A DNA stretch of 10,970 bases from an uncultured Rothia sp. (GCF_937976295.1 NZ_CALJRY010000133.1:1-10970), one strand, 5' to 3'; numbered from the stretch's first letter, positions 1 to 6,551 are shown. Numbers and translations are program-made. Notes: generated by a model from the sequence alone, not told the origin.

Positions 1-675
1 GTTACCACCGGAACGTGCGCCAGCTGCCGGACGGGGTGCACCGGGGCGGGGACCGCCGTTACCGCCGGGACGTGCGCCACCGTTGCCACCGGGACGACCG
101 TTACGTGCCGGACGGGGACCGCCGGAACGCTGGGAGTCGCCGCCGCCACGCTTCATACCCTGCTGGGCTGCGAAGGGGTTGTTGCCGGGGCGAGGACCGG
201 GCTTGGGGCCGGGCTTCGGAGCGGCAGGCTTGGGCGCTGCCGGTTTCGGTGCAGCCTCGGGGCGTGCCATGCCCTGCTGGGATGCGAAGGGGTTGTTACC
301 CGGGCGGGGGCCGCCGGGCTTGGGTGCTGCTGCCGGCTTTGCGGCGGGCTTAGCTGCAGGCTTGGGTGCCGGCTTAGCGGCAGACTTAGCAGCAGGCTTT
401 GCCGCTGCGGGCTTGGGAGCTACCGCAGGCTTAGCGGTGGGCTTAGCCGCTGCGGGCTTGGGTGCCGGCTTAGCTGCCGACTCCGCGGGTGCTGCCTTTG
501 CGGCAGGCTTAGCGGCTGCGGCGGGGAATTCCGCGCGCAGCTTCTTCAGAACCATGGGGTTCAGGGTGGACGAAGAGCTCTTAACGAACTCGCCCATATC
601 CTTGAGCTTGGCGATAACTTCCTTAGAAGGTACGCCTACTTCTTTAGCAAACTCGTGTACTCGAGGCTGAGCCAA
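1..675 (-). CDS. infB: Translation initiation factor IF-2, N-terminal 225 residues (cut by window edge)
   Basis: IF2 is the GTPase that brings initiator fMet-tRNA to the 30S subunit and promotes subunit joining. Only the N-terminal part is present; the G domain and tRNA-binding C-terminus lie beyond position 1. Residues 2-50 form a recognisable IF2 N-terminal domain (AQPRVHEFAKEVGVPSKEV, then a LNPMVLKKLRAEF helix). From about residue 53 an Ala/Pro/Lys-rich linker follows, typical of actinobacterial IF2, then a Gly/Arg/Pro/Asn-rich stretch. RPGNNPFA[S/A]QQGM occurs twice in the linker (codons at 268-306 and 154-192). The chosen start is TTG at 675-673: it has GGAG five bases upstream (684-681) and gives the family N-terminus. 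An ATG at 686-684 is out of frame, and an in-frame upstream GTG lacks a ribosome-binding site. It follows ylxR in the usual nusA-ylxR-infB order. Confidence 0.96.
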   Translation of the reverse strand, partial: MAQPRVHEFAKEVGVPSKEVIAKLKDMGEFVKSSSSTLNPMVLKKLRAEFPAAAAKPAAKAAPAESAAKPAPKPAAAKPTAKPAVAPKPAAAKPAAKSAAKPAPKPAAKPAAKPAAAPKPGGPRPGNNPFASQQGMARPEAAPKPAAPKPAAPKPGPKPGPRPGNNPFAAQQGMKRGGGDSQRSGGPRPARNGRPGGNGGARPGGNGGPRPGAPRPAAGARSGGN

Positions 676-684
676 ATTTTCTCC

Positions 685-715
685 ATTCCCGGTCCGCACC
701 GGGAATGGTGCGGAC
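685..715 (-). promoter_or_regulatory. Two mutually exclusive 9-bp hairpins touching the infB ribosome-binding site
   Basis: On the infB mRNA strand, hairpin B pairs GTCCGCACC (715-707) with GGTGCGGAC (700-692), 9 perfect base pairs with loop ATTCCC. Hairpin A pairs ATTCCCGGT (706-698) with ACCGGGAAT (693-685), 9 perfect base pairs with loop GCGG. The two share bases 706-692 and cannot form together. Hairpin A ends immediately before the GGAG ribosome-binding site (684-681). The pairing is seen directly in the sequence; a role in controlling infB translation is inference. Confidence 0.6.
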
Positions 716-732
716 ACTAATGTTTACGGGGT

Positions 733-750
733 GCACGCCCGAAGGCGCGC
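733..750 (-). promoter_or_regulatory. UUCG-tetraloop hairpin in the infB leader
   Basis: On the mRNA strand GCGCGCC (750-744) pairs with GGCGTGC (739-733), 7 pairs including one G-U, closed by the loop TTCG (743-740) between C and G. The C(UUCG)G loop is known to be unusually stable in RNA. No T-tract follows, so it is not an obvious intrinsic terminator. It lies upstream of the alternative hairpins at 685-715. Confidence 0.5.
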
Positions 751-894
751 CAGTTCGTGAAATTGCCGGTGGGTGAGCACGAAAGGGTACTCATTTCGCG
801 GCACTCATTAGATATCCATCAGTTTTCTGACTCGCTTTCAGATAAGAAGTCGTCAAACTCGTTGACTTACAGAGGGCATATACCCGAAAAGCGT

Positions 895-1236
895 CTACGA
901 GGGGGTCGAGTCCGCAATCACGGCTCGAATCTGCTCGCAGCACGCCTGCAACTGGGCTGCAGGGACCGCTTTTTTGAAGGCGCGCGCCAGACCGTTCTTT
1001 TTCTGCAGAGCGGCTACGCACTTTTCGCTCGGATGGATCCAAGCGCCTCGTCCGGGCATAGTTCCCGCCACATCGGGCTGATAGGGCGGGGTGTCCGCCT
1101 GCTCGGTAGCAGACGTGACGGGTGTGCGGGCGATGCGCAGCAGCTTGCGCTGTTCATCGCGGGCACGGCATCCGATGCAGGTGCGGACCGGTCCTTCAAA
1201 CGCTTCGGAGGTTGCGGTGAGGTCGTGATCGCTCGT
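895..1236 (-). CDS. ylxR: YlxR/RnpM family RNA-binding protein, apparent ACG start
   Basis: Small YlxR-family protein, the usual gene between nusA and infB. Bacillus subtilis YlxR (RnpM) binds RNase P RNA; here that role is by family only. From the proposed start the protein has 113 residues. Family motifs seen are RTCIGCR (residues 18-24) and GRGAWIHPSEKC (62-73), followed by a basic helix LARAFKKAV. The reading frame opens after a TAG at 1254-1252, and between there and the motif no ATG, GTG, TTG, CTG or ATT codon occurs. A strong purine-rich GGGGAG (1248-1243) lies six bases before the ACG at 1236-1234, giving an N-terminus MSDHDLTATSEAFEGPV if ACG is decoded as Met. A gene caller limited to standard starts would begin at GTG (1071) or later and lose the RTCIGC motif. 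The frame and family are firm; the start codon is an inference, and a sequence error or start-codon mutation is the alternative. Confidence 0.85.
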   Translation of the reverse strand, partial: TSDHDLTATSEAFEGPVRTCIGCRARDEQRKLLRIARTPVTSATEQADTPPYQPDVAGTMPGRGAWIHPSEKCVAALQKKNGLARAFKKAVPAAQLQACCEQIRAVIADSTPS

Positions 1237-1242
1237 GGTCCT

Positions 1243-1248
1243 CTCCCC
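1243..1248 (-). promoter_or_regulatory. Ribosome-binding site that points to the ACG start of ylxR
   Basis: GGGGAG within the purine run GAGGGGAGAGG lies six bases before ACG at 1236-1234. It is among the strongest Shine-Dalgarno-like matches in the window and is correctly placed for no ATG, GTG or TTG in the ylxR frame. This is the main support for the proposed start. Confidence 0.6.
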
Positions 1249-1265
1249 TCTCTAGCGTGTGTAGA

Positions 1266-1342
1266 ACCGCGTTCGCGGTACATTCGTGATGCTCTATCCG
1301 GTGCGTGCTATCCGGTGTGTGCGAGGGCGCGTTAAAGCGCCC
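1266..1342 (-). promoter_or_regulatory. ylxR leader: hairpin, CACCGGATAG direct repeat, palindrome
   Basis: GGGCGC pairs with GCGCCC (1342-1337 with 1330-1325, 6-base loop). CACCGGATAG occurs at 1317-1308 and again at 1303-1294. ACCGCG-AA-CGCGGT lies at 1279-1266. All are exact in the sequence. Their placement between a candidate promoter and the ylxR start is suggestive of leader control, but no known riboswitch class is recognised. Confidence 0.4.
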
Positions 1343-1366
1343 GGTTACGCACCGGCACATCTTAAT

Positions 1367-1397
1367 AGTGTATCCCGTTTTTAAGAATCATGGGCAA
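1367..1397 (-). promoter_or_regulatory. Candidate promoter for ylxR-infB
   Basis: On the minus strand TTGCCC (1397-1392) and TACACT (1372-1367) resemble -35 and -10 elements, separated by 19 bases, slightly longer than ideal. TACACT fits the actinobacterial TANNNT -10 pattern. It lies just after the large hairpin following nusA, where a new start would be useful. Weak evidence. Confidence 0.35.
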
Positions 1398-1406
1398 AAT
1401 TGTGAC

Positions 1407-1454
1407 GCAGGCGCAAGAACACCGGGCAGGGTACTGCCCGATATTTGCGCCTGC
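1407..1454 (-). terminator. Two-tier hairpin after nusA, possible attenuator/terminator
   Basis: In mRNA direction the outer stem GCAGGCGCAA / TTGCGCCTGC (1454-1445 with 1416-1407) has 10 perfect pairs. The inner stem CGGGCAG / CTGCCCG (1440-1434 with 1429-1423) has 7 pairs with a 4-base loop. The two are joined by an interior loop of 4 and 6 bases. Only a weak T-tract follows (GTCACAATTTTG), so complete termination is doubtful; partial termination, RNA processing or protein binding are alternatives. Confidence 0.45.
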
Positions 1455-1500
1455 ATTCAAGGGATATGCCGCGGGATACGCCCCTCACCGGGGCTAATGC

Positions 1501-2586
1501 TTATTCAGCGTCCTGTGCGGACTCTTCTGTTGCCTCTTCAGCTGCCGCGCCTTCAGCCAGGCTACGGGCCACGCGAGCTGCAACCTCTTCCTCGGCACGA
1601 ACCTGAGCGTACTTGGACTCGGAGAGAATATCGATACGCCAGCCGGTCAGCTTCGCAGCCAGACGTGCGTTCTGACCCTCACGGCCGATAGCCAGGGACA
1701 GCTGGTCATCCGGCACCACGGCACGAGCGGAGTACTCGCGCGGGTTCGCGATAATGACCTCGGTGACCTTCGCAGGGGACAGCGCCGCAGCGATGAAGGT
1801 TGCCGGATCAGTCGAGTAATCGACAATATCAATCTTCTCGTCGTTCAGCTCGGCAGCAACCGCACGCACGCGGGCACCCATATCGCCAATGCACGCACCC
1901 TTAGCGTTAATGGTCGGGTTCTTCGCGGACACAGCAATCTTAGAGCGGTGGCCAGCTTCACGTGCGATGGAGTTAATGGACACCAGGCCCTCAGAGATCT
2001 CGGGAACCTCGTGCTCGAACAGGCGCAGAACCAGGTTCGGGTGCGAACGAGAAACCACAATCGAGGGACCCTTGGGGCCGCGGCGAGCCTCAACCAGGTA
2101 GGCGCGCAGGCGGGTACCGTGCGGGTACTTCTCGCCCGGAACCTGCTCGTTGCTGGGCAGAACAGCCTCAACGGTGCCCAGGTCAACCTGAACCATACGC
2201 GGGTTGTTGCCCTGCTGGATCACGCCGGACACCAGGGTGCCCTCACGGTCCTTGAACTCGCCCAGAACGGATGCATCCTCAGCGTCACGCAGACGCTGCG
2301 AAAGCACCTGACGGACGGTTGCGGCAGCGATACGGCCAAAGTTGTTCGGGGTATCGTCGAACTCGTCAATCTTCTGGTTGTCCTCATCAAGCTCAGGAGC
2401 CAGAATGATGAACTCGCCGGTGGTGCGGTCGATGACGGCACGAGAGCCCTTAATAGCGCCGGGCTGCTTCATGTACGCGAGCAGCAGGGCGTCCTCAACC
2501 AGGGTGAAGAGCTCCTCCATGACGAGAGAGCGCTGCTTCGCCAATGCGCGCAGTGCGCCCAGGTCAATAGTTTTAATATCCTCCAC
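1501..2586 (-). CDS. nusA: Transcription termination/antitermination factor NusA
   Basis: NusA binds RNA polymerase and nascent RNA and modulates pausing, intrinsic termination and antitermination. The 361-residue length fits actinobacterial NusA, which lacks the C-terminal acidic repeats of E. coli. Visible order: polymerase-binding N-domain (about 1-110), S1 domain (about 115-182, ending SIVVSRSHP), KH1 (about 190-265 with GDMG at 234-237) and KH2 (about 270-345 with GREG at 301-304 and ARLAAKLTGWRIDI). The last 20 residues are Ala/Glu-rich and acidic. The start is GTG at 2586-2584, with GGGAAAGG about nine bases upstream and a family-like N-terminus. It lies 111 bases after rimP, with hairpins in that spacer, and is followed by a 264-base structured spacer before ylxR. 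Confidence 0.97.
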   Translation of the reverse strand: MEDIKTIDLGALRALAKQRSLVMEELFTLVEDALLLAYMKQPGAIKGSRAVIDRTTGEFIILAPELDEDNQKIDEFDDTPNNFGRIAAATVRQVLSQRLRDAEDASVLGEFKDREGTLVSGVIQQGNNPRMVQVDLGTVEAVLPSNEQVPGEKYPHGTRLRAYLVEARRGPKGPSIVVSRSHPNLVLRLFEHEVPEISEGLVSINSIAREAGHRSKIAVSAKNPTINAKGACIGDMGARVRAVAAELNDEKIDIVDYSTDPATFIAAALSPAKVTEVIIANPREYSARAVVPDDQLSLAIGREGQNARLAAKLTGWRIDILSESKYAQVRAEEEVAARVARSLAEGAAAEEATEESAQDAE

Positions 2587-2615
2587 GCTTTTCAGCCTTT
2601 CCCAGTTAGCACGGC

Positions 2616-2640
2616 GCCGGGACGCTCAATGCGCCCCGGC
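2616..2640 (-). promoter_or_regulatory. 10-bp hairpin in the nusA leader
   Basis: On the mRNA strand GCCGGGGCGC (2640-2631) pairs with GCGTCCCGGC (2625-2616), 10 pairs including one G-U, with loop ATTGA. No T-tract follows, so it does not look like an intrinsic terminator. It ends about 29 bases before the nusA GTG. NusA controls its own operon in E. coli; any such role here is inference. Confidence 0.45.
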
Positions 2641-2659
2641 TCCCGAACGGTATATACCT

Positions 2660-2681
2660 GGCACGGAGCGCACCCCGTGCC
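2660..2681 (-). promoter_or_regulatory. 7-bp hairpin after rimP
   Basis: GGCACGG (2681-2675) pairs with CCGTGCC (2666-2660) with an 8-base loop, 16 bases after the rimP stop codon. No T-run follows directly (the next bases are AGGTATATACC). It may protect the rimP 3' end or form a paired structure with the 2616-2640 hairpin. Confidence 0.35.
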
Positions 2682-2697
2682 TGAAGCTTTAATAACT

Positions 2698-3369
2698 CTA
2701 TTCTACCGGCTCAGCAGGCGAATTGAAGTCAATCTCGACGTGAGCAGAAGCAATATTTTCCCACGGAAGCAAAGAGGGCTCGTGGTAGGACTCCTTCTGA
2801 CCCTTCTTCGTGTTCTTCTTGCGAGCCAGCACCGGGCCCTCGTCCTGCACCTCGTGCAGACGCGCCAGATACTCGGTGCCGTCGGGTGCGGTGATCGCAA
2901 TCAGGCGGGTACGGGCACGCTCCCAGTGGCGGCGCTCGGTCAGGGCGCGGGTAGCGCCGGGCGAGGACACCTCCAGCTCGTAGGGGAAGAACTCGTCGTT
3001 GTCGTCCGCACGGTCCAGTGCGCTCGAAATCGCACCGGAAATCTCCGCGAGAGAATCCAGCGATAGCGAATCGGTACGCTCAGCGGTGTAGTCCACCGTA
3101 ATCTTCACGGTGCGGTTCGCCGCCGGACCCGAAATCTTCAGGCCCTCCAGCACCAGCGAGAACTCGGAGATGACCGGGGCAATCGCCTCGGCAACCTCTT
3201 CCTCACGGATCGCGCGGGTACCCACGCGCACCGGTGCCTCCACCACGGGCTCACGCTCAGCGCGAGTACGGGAAGTGTTCACACCATTCGCCACGCGGGA
3301 TGCGGCACGGCGAGCGCGCGCATTCGGAGCGCTCTTCTTAGAGCCAGAACGCTTCGGCTTATATGCCAC
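2698..3369 (-). CDS. rimP: Ribosome maturation factor RimP with basic N-terminal extension
   Basis: RimP assists late assembly of the 30S subunit. The 223 residues are longer than the usual roughly 150-200. About 50 N-terminal residues are Lys/Arg/Ala-rich (KPKRSGSKKSAPNARARR) before the conserved domain begins near REEEVAEAIAPVI (55-67). The family signature is YELEVSSPGATRAL at 130-143, and a C-terminal Sm-like domain ends with a Lys-rich loop (ARKKNTKKGQK, 182-192) and WENIASAHVEIDF. The start GTG at 3369-3367 lies only 2 bases after the proS stop (3374-3372), so translational coupling to proS is likely. No better start exists close to the conserved domain, although an internal start cannot be excluded. 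Its place directly before nusA is the classical bacterial order. Confidence 0.95.
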   Translation of the reverse strand: MAYKPKRSGSKKSAPNARARRAASRVANGVNTSRTRAEREPVVEAPVRVGTRAIREEEVAEAIAPVISEFSLVLEGLKISGPAANRTVKITVDYTAERTDSLSLDSLAEISGAISSALDRADDNDEFFPYELEVSSPGATRALTERRHWERARTRLIAITAPDGTEYLARLHEVQDEGPVLARKKNTKKGQKESYHEPSLLPWENIASAHVEIDFNSPAEPVE

Positions 3370-3371
3370 GG

Positions 3372-5204
3372 CTACTCCCCCTTGACCTCAGCGATGACCT
3401 CAGCCACCGCGTTCTCGACAGACACCTCGCGAGCCTCACCGCTGCGGCGGTCCTTGAGCTCCAGCACGCCGTCCTTGAAGCCGCGACCAATCACCAGGAT
3501 GGTGGGCACGCCCAGCAACTCGGCGTCGCCGAACTTCACGCCGGGGCTGGTCTTCGGGCGGTCATCCAGCATGACCTGCAGGCCAGCAGATTCCAGGGAT
3601 GCGCTGAGCTCTTCAGCGTACTCGTGGGATGCTGCGTCCTTGCCGGTGATGACGATGTGCACGTCTGCCGGTGCCAGGTTACGCGGCCAGATCAGGCCCT
3701 TCTCGTCGTGGTTGCCCTCGGCGATAGCAGCCAGTGCGCGGGTCACGCCCACACCGTAGGAGCCCATGGTCACGGTCTGCAGCTTGCCGTTCTGGTCCAG
3801 GACCTTCAGGCCCAGTGCCTCAGCATACTTGCGGCCCAGCTGGAAGATGTGGCCCATCTCGATGCCGCGGGCTGCCACCAGCTCGCCGGAGCCGTCCGGT
3901 GCCGGGTCGCCTTCGCGCACCTCGCACGCCTCAATCACGCCGTCGGCGGTGAAGTCGCGGCCGAAGACCAGGTTCGCCACGTGCTTGCCCTCTTCGTTTG
4001 CGCCGGTCACCCAGCGGGTACCGCGCACCACGCGGGGGTCAACGAAGAAGGGAATGCCGGTTGCGGAAGCCACCGCATCCTCGTCCTCGGTGTGTGCGCC
4101 GAGCAGGGGCGCATCCAGGCTCATGCCGGGGCCAATGTAGCCCTTGACCAGCTGCGGGTATGCCTTCAGGTCTTCTTCACTGGCTGCCTCGACCTCAACC
4201 TCGCCGCCGATGCCCAGCAGGGCGCCGATGTTGACCTCAACACGGCCCAGGTCCACGGCGCGGTCGCCGGGAACACCCACGGCGAAGACCTGACGCTCGC
4301 CGGAGGGGGTGATGACGGTGCCCAGGAAGCACTTGAGGGTCTGCGAAGCATCCAGGGTGCCGCCGGTGACCTCGGGGTGCAGTTCGTTCATGCGCTCCAC
4401 CAGGGTCTCAATGGTCGCGGAGTCGGGGGTGTCCAGGACGATTGCCGCCGGGGTGTCCTCGGTGATTTCGATGTCCTCGGGGACCACGGTGGTGACGGCC
4501 TCAACGTTTGCCGCGTAGCCGCCTGCAGAACGCACGAAAGTGTCCTCACCGATGGGGGTCGGGTGCAGGAACTCTTCGCTGCGGGAGCCGCCCATCGCGC
4601 CGGACTGCGCGGTCACGATAACAATCTCCAGGCCCAGGCGCTCGAAAATGCGCTGGTAGGCGGCACGGTGCGCCATGTACGCCTCGTTCAGGCCCTCATC
4701 GTCAATGTTGAAGGAGTAGGAGTCCTTCATGACGAACTCGCGGCCGCGCAGCAGACCCGCGCGGGGGCGCGCCTCATCGCGGTACTTGGTCTGAATCTGG
4801 TACAGGTAAACCGGCAGGTCCTTGTAGGAGGAGTACAGGTCCTTGACCAGCAGGGTGAACATTTCCTCGTGGGTGGGTGCCAGCAGCATGTCTGCACCCT
4901 TACGGTCCTGGAGGCGGAAGAGGTTGTCGCCGTACTCGTCCCAGCGGTTGGTAGCCTCGTAGGGTTCGCGGGGCAGCAGTGCCGGGAAGTGGACTTCCTG
5001 CGCGCCAATGGCGTCCATCTCTTCGCGGATGATGTTCTCGACCTTGCGCAGTACTTTCAGGCCCAGGGGCAGCCAGGTGTACACGCCGGGGGCTGCGCGG
5101 CGGATGTAACCGGCGCGCACCAGCAGCTTGTGGCTGGCGACCTCAGCGTCTACGGGGTCCTCGCGCAGAGTGCGCACGAAGAGGTTGGAAAGGCGAAGTA
5201 CCAC
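3372..5204 (-). CDS. proS: Prolyl-tRNA synthetase (bacterial type)
   Basis: ProRS charges tRNA-Pro with proline using ATP and is a class IIa synthetase. The 610-residue length fits the bacterial form carrying an editing (INS) insertion between motifs 2 and 3. Seen: N-terminal LSNLFVRTLREDP typical of the family, motif 1 region ending in PALLPRE, LLAPTHEEMFT (107-117), motif 2 YRDEARPRAGLLRGREF (141-157), INS region about 225-405, motif 3 GSYGVGVTRALAAIAE (481-496), then the anticodon-binding domain to the C-terminus. The start chosen is GTG at 5204-5202, with AAGGAG four bases upstream and a start that matches the family. An in-frame GTG at 5246 would add 14 residues without a good ribosome-binding site. 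It is followed at once by rimP. Confidence 0.96.
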   Translation of the reverse strand: MVLRLSNLFVRTLREDPVDAEVASHKLLVRAGYIRRAAPGVYTWLPLGLKVLRKVENIIREEMDAIGAQEVHFPALLPREPYEATNRWDEYGDNLFRLQDRKGADMLLAPTHEEMFTLLVKDLYSSYKDLPVYLYQIQTKYRDEARPRAGLLRGREFVMKDSYSFNIDDEGLNEAYMAHRAAYQRIFERLGLEIVIVTAQSGAMGGSRSEEFLHPTPIGEDTFVRSAGGYAANVEAVTTVVPEDIEITEDTPAAIVLDTPDSATIETLVERMNELHPEVTGGTLDASQTLKCFLGTVITPSGERQVFAVGVPGDRAVDLGRVEVNIGALLGIGGEVEVEAASEEDLKAYPQLVKGYIGPGMSLDAPLLGAHTEDEDAVASATGIPFFVDPRVVRGTRWVTGANEEGKHVANLVFGRDFTADGVIEACEVREGDPAPDGSGELVAARGIEMGHIFQLGRKYAEALGLKVLDQNGKLQTVTMGSYGVGVTRALAAIAEGNHDEKGLIWPRNLAPADVHIVITGKDAASHEYAEELSASLESAGLQVMLDDRPKTSPGVKFGDAELLGVPTILVIGRGFKDGVLELKDRRSGEAREVSVENAVAEVIAEVKGE

Positions 5205-5246
5205 GATTCTCCTTGAAAGGTCGATAGGTTTAGGTAGGGTGCCCAC

Positions 5247-5294
5247 GGCTCACCGAGTAAGCCGCAAATAGGCACAGTCGTCTTTAATTTTATA
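5247..5294 (-). promoter_or_regulatory. Candidate proS promoter (-10) and leader hairpin
   Basis: TATAAA (5294-5289, within CTATAAAAT) on the minus strand is a good -10 match in the GNAT-proS spacer. No clear -35 lies at 16-19 bases. Downstream, GGCTTAC (5263-5257) pairs with GTGAGCC (5253-5247) around the loop TCG, 7 pairs including one G-U. I see no tRNA-like or T-box specifier features in the leader. Confidence 0.35.
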
Positions 5295-5315
5295 GCGTTT
5301 TAGGGTTCGGCGTGT

Positions 5316-6551
5316 TTAGCGCTCAAAAATGATGGTCGAGAACTGCCCAATCTGCTCCCAACCGGTCCCCCGGTACATGGCAAGAGCGCGGGCGTTGTAG
5401 TCGTTCACGTACAGGCTCAAATGCGGGTAGCGGTGCTGCAGAATCTGCGCGGCGGCGGCAAAGAACGGCTTAGCCAGCCCGTAGCCGCGGTAGTCCGGGT
5501 GCAGCCACACGCCCTGCACCTGCGCGGCGTCCAGGTTCACGATGCCCGCATCCGCCTTGAAGATGACGCGCCCGTTCACGTCGGTGACGATGGCGCTGCG
5601 CTGACCTGCAATGAGCGTGCGCAGGCGCGCCGCGTAGCCGTCACCGTAGCGGGCAATCGGGTCGAAGCCGACCTCCTCGGTGAACATGGCGGCTGCGGCG
5701 GGAAGAAGCTCCCCCAGGTCCGCGGAGGTGGCGAGGCGCGCATACCCGGCAGGCTCGCCGGTAGAGTCGCCGGCAAGAGGGCTCTCCCCCGGTGCGAGGG
5801 GTGCGGGCTTGAGGGGCTCGGGCAGGTGCGCCGGAAGCTCAGGAAGCTCCACGGCGTAGAAGCGGGCAAGGTCCTTCTCCGGCGGCAGATACAGCAGCGG
5901 CTGATTGGGGCGCTCCGACAGAACCCGCGCACGGTGATCGCAACCGTCACGCAGGCTCGGCTGTAGCATCTGCAGCAGTGGCACCGGGCTCTTGCCGCCT
6001 CGGCTCTGCTCGCACAGCTGCTGCATGCGCGTCCACAGGGGCATCACGAAGGCGCTCTCACCGAACATGGAATCCAGGCGAGAACCCACCTGCAGTAGCA
6101 GCTGAGCCAGCGCGTCACGATGCGCGAGCGCCGTATCATCCAGGGTGGGAGCGTCCAGCGCTTCGCCGCTGTGAGCATCCGCAGCGTGTTCAACGTGTTC
6201 AGCTGGGGCGCCGCACAGACGCACCGGCACCACATTCGAACCCAGTAGCAGCACACAGCACAGCTGCCCGTCCCGCTCACATCCCACAAAACCCTGATAG
6301 TAGTGCAGCGGAATACGCGGGGCCCTCACCGGAAGAGGGCACGCCAAATAGTGCTCAATGGGGTACAGATTCGGGACCGGGTCATTGAACAGGACCTCCT
6401 CCAGCTCATCGCACCACCGAGCATCCAGAGCAAAAACGTGTTCCTTCACGCGATCAGGCATAGGGGAAGAATCCATCGACGAAACAGCAGTCGAAACAGC
6501 AGCACGCCGGGCACGATGGGCTTTACGGCGGCGAGAAAAAAGAGAGAACAT
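5316..6551 (-). CDS. DUF4081-GNAT family N-acetyltransferase
   Basis: Predicted acetyl-CoA-dependent N-acetyltransferase of 411 residues; the substrate is unknown. The N-terminal half (about 35-165) resembles the actinobacterial DUF4081 domain, including the FNDPVPNLYPIEHYLA stretch (55-70). A Pro-rich linker (about 235-265) leads into a C-terminal GNAT domain (about 272-411), with the acetyl-CoA site VQGVWLHPDYRGYGLAKPFF (345-364) and the usual LYVNDYNARALAMYRGTGW ending (380-398). The first 20 residues are strongly basic. The start ATG at 6551-6549 has only a weak AGG two bases upstream, but the N-terminus MFSLFSRRRK looks like relatives; a further upstream frame extension has no support. 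Neighbours are ispG upstream, separated by a terminator, and proS downstream, an order common in Micrococcales. Confidence 0.88.
   Translation of the reverse strand: MFSLFSRRRKAHRARRAAVSTAVSSMDSSPMPDRVKEHVFALDARWCDELEEVLFNDPVPNLYPIEHYLACPLPVRAPRIPLHYYQGFVGCERDGQLCCVLLLGSNVVPVRLCGAPAEHVEHAADAHSGEALDAPTLDDTALAHRDALAQLLLQVGSRLDSMFGESAFVMPLWTRMQQLCEQSRGGKSPVPLLQMLQPSLRDGCDHRARVLSERPNQPLLYLPPEKDLARFYAVELPELPAHLPEPLKPAPLAPGESPLAGDSTGEPAGYARLATSADLGELLPAAAAMFTEEVGFDPIARYGDGYAARLRTLIAGQRSAIVTDVNGRVIFKADAGIVNLDAAQVQGVWLHPDYRGYGLAKPFFAAAAQILQHRYPHLSLYVNDYNARALAMYRGTGWEQIGQFSTIIFER

Larger units (their letters stand above)
676..894 (-). other. Non-coding ylxR-infB spacer, structured infB leader
   Basis: This 219-base spacer holds no supported gene; overlapping open frames on both strands lack ribosome-binding sites and resemble no family. 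Its infB-proximal half is rich in hairpins (733-750 and 685-715, listed separately). A TTGACG hexamer occurs on the minus strand shortly after the ylxR stop, but I see no convincing -10 at the right distance, so a promoter here is only possible. The distance is long for two genes usually co-transcribed. Confidence 0.6.
1237..1500 (-). other. Structured 264-base nusA-ylxR spacer
   Basis: No gene is supported here. In mRNA direction the spacer shows: a small hairpin GCCCC-GGTGA-GGGGC (1494-1480); the large two-tier hairpin at 1454-1407; a candidate promoter at 1397-1367; a hairpin GGGCGC-TTTAAC-GCGCCC (1342-1325); a direct repeat of CACCGGATAG (1317-1308 and 1303-1294, spaced 14 bases); and a palindrome ACCGCGAACGCGGT (1279-1266) just before the ylxR ribosome-binding site. 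The arrangement suggests that ylxR-infB has its own transcription start as well as read-through from nusA. Confidence 0.55.

Noticed and set aside
1014..1283. 89-residue minus-strand frame starting with ATG at 1283, overlapping ylxR
   Set aside because: It is out of frame with RTCIGCR and reads as a low-complexity Pro/Ser/Arg shadow. It has a standard ATG, but its product matches nothing; a frameshift joining it to ylxR is possible but less simple than an ACG start.
757..1335. Long plus-strand open frame across ylxR and both its spacers
   Set aside because: It is antisense to the recognised YlxR motif frame, has no ribosome-binding site, and its translation resembles no family.
3363..5216. 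617-codon plus-strand open frame opposite proS
   Set aside because: Shadow of the high-GC proS gene: His/Gln/Val/Ala-rich without domains, while the minus strand encodes complete ProRS motifs.
5205..5315. T-box or other riboswitch before proS
   Set aside because: The spacer is only 111 bases with one short hairpin; no T-box sequence, specifier loop or terminator pair is visible.
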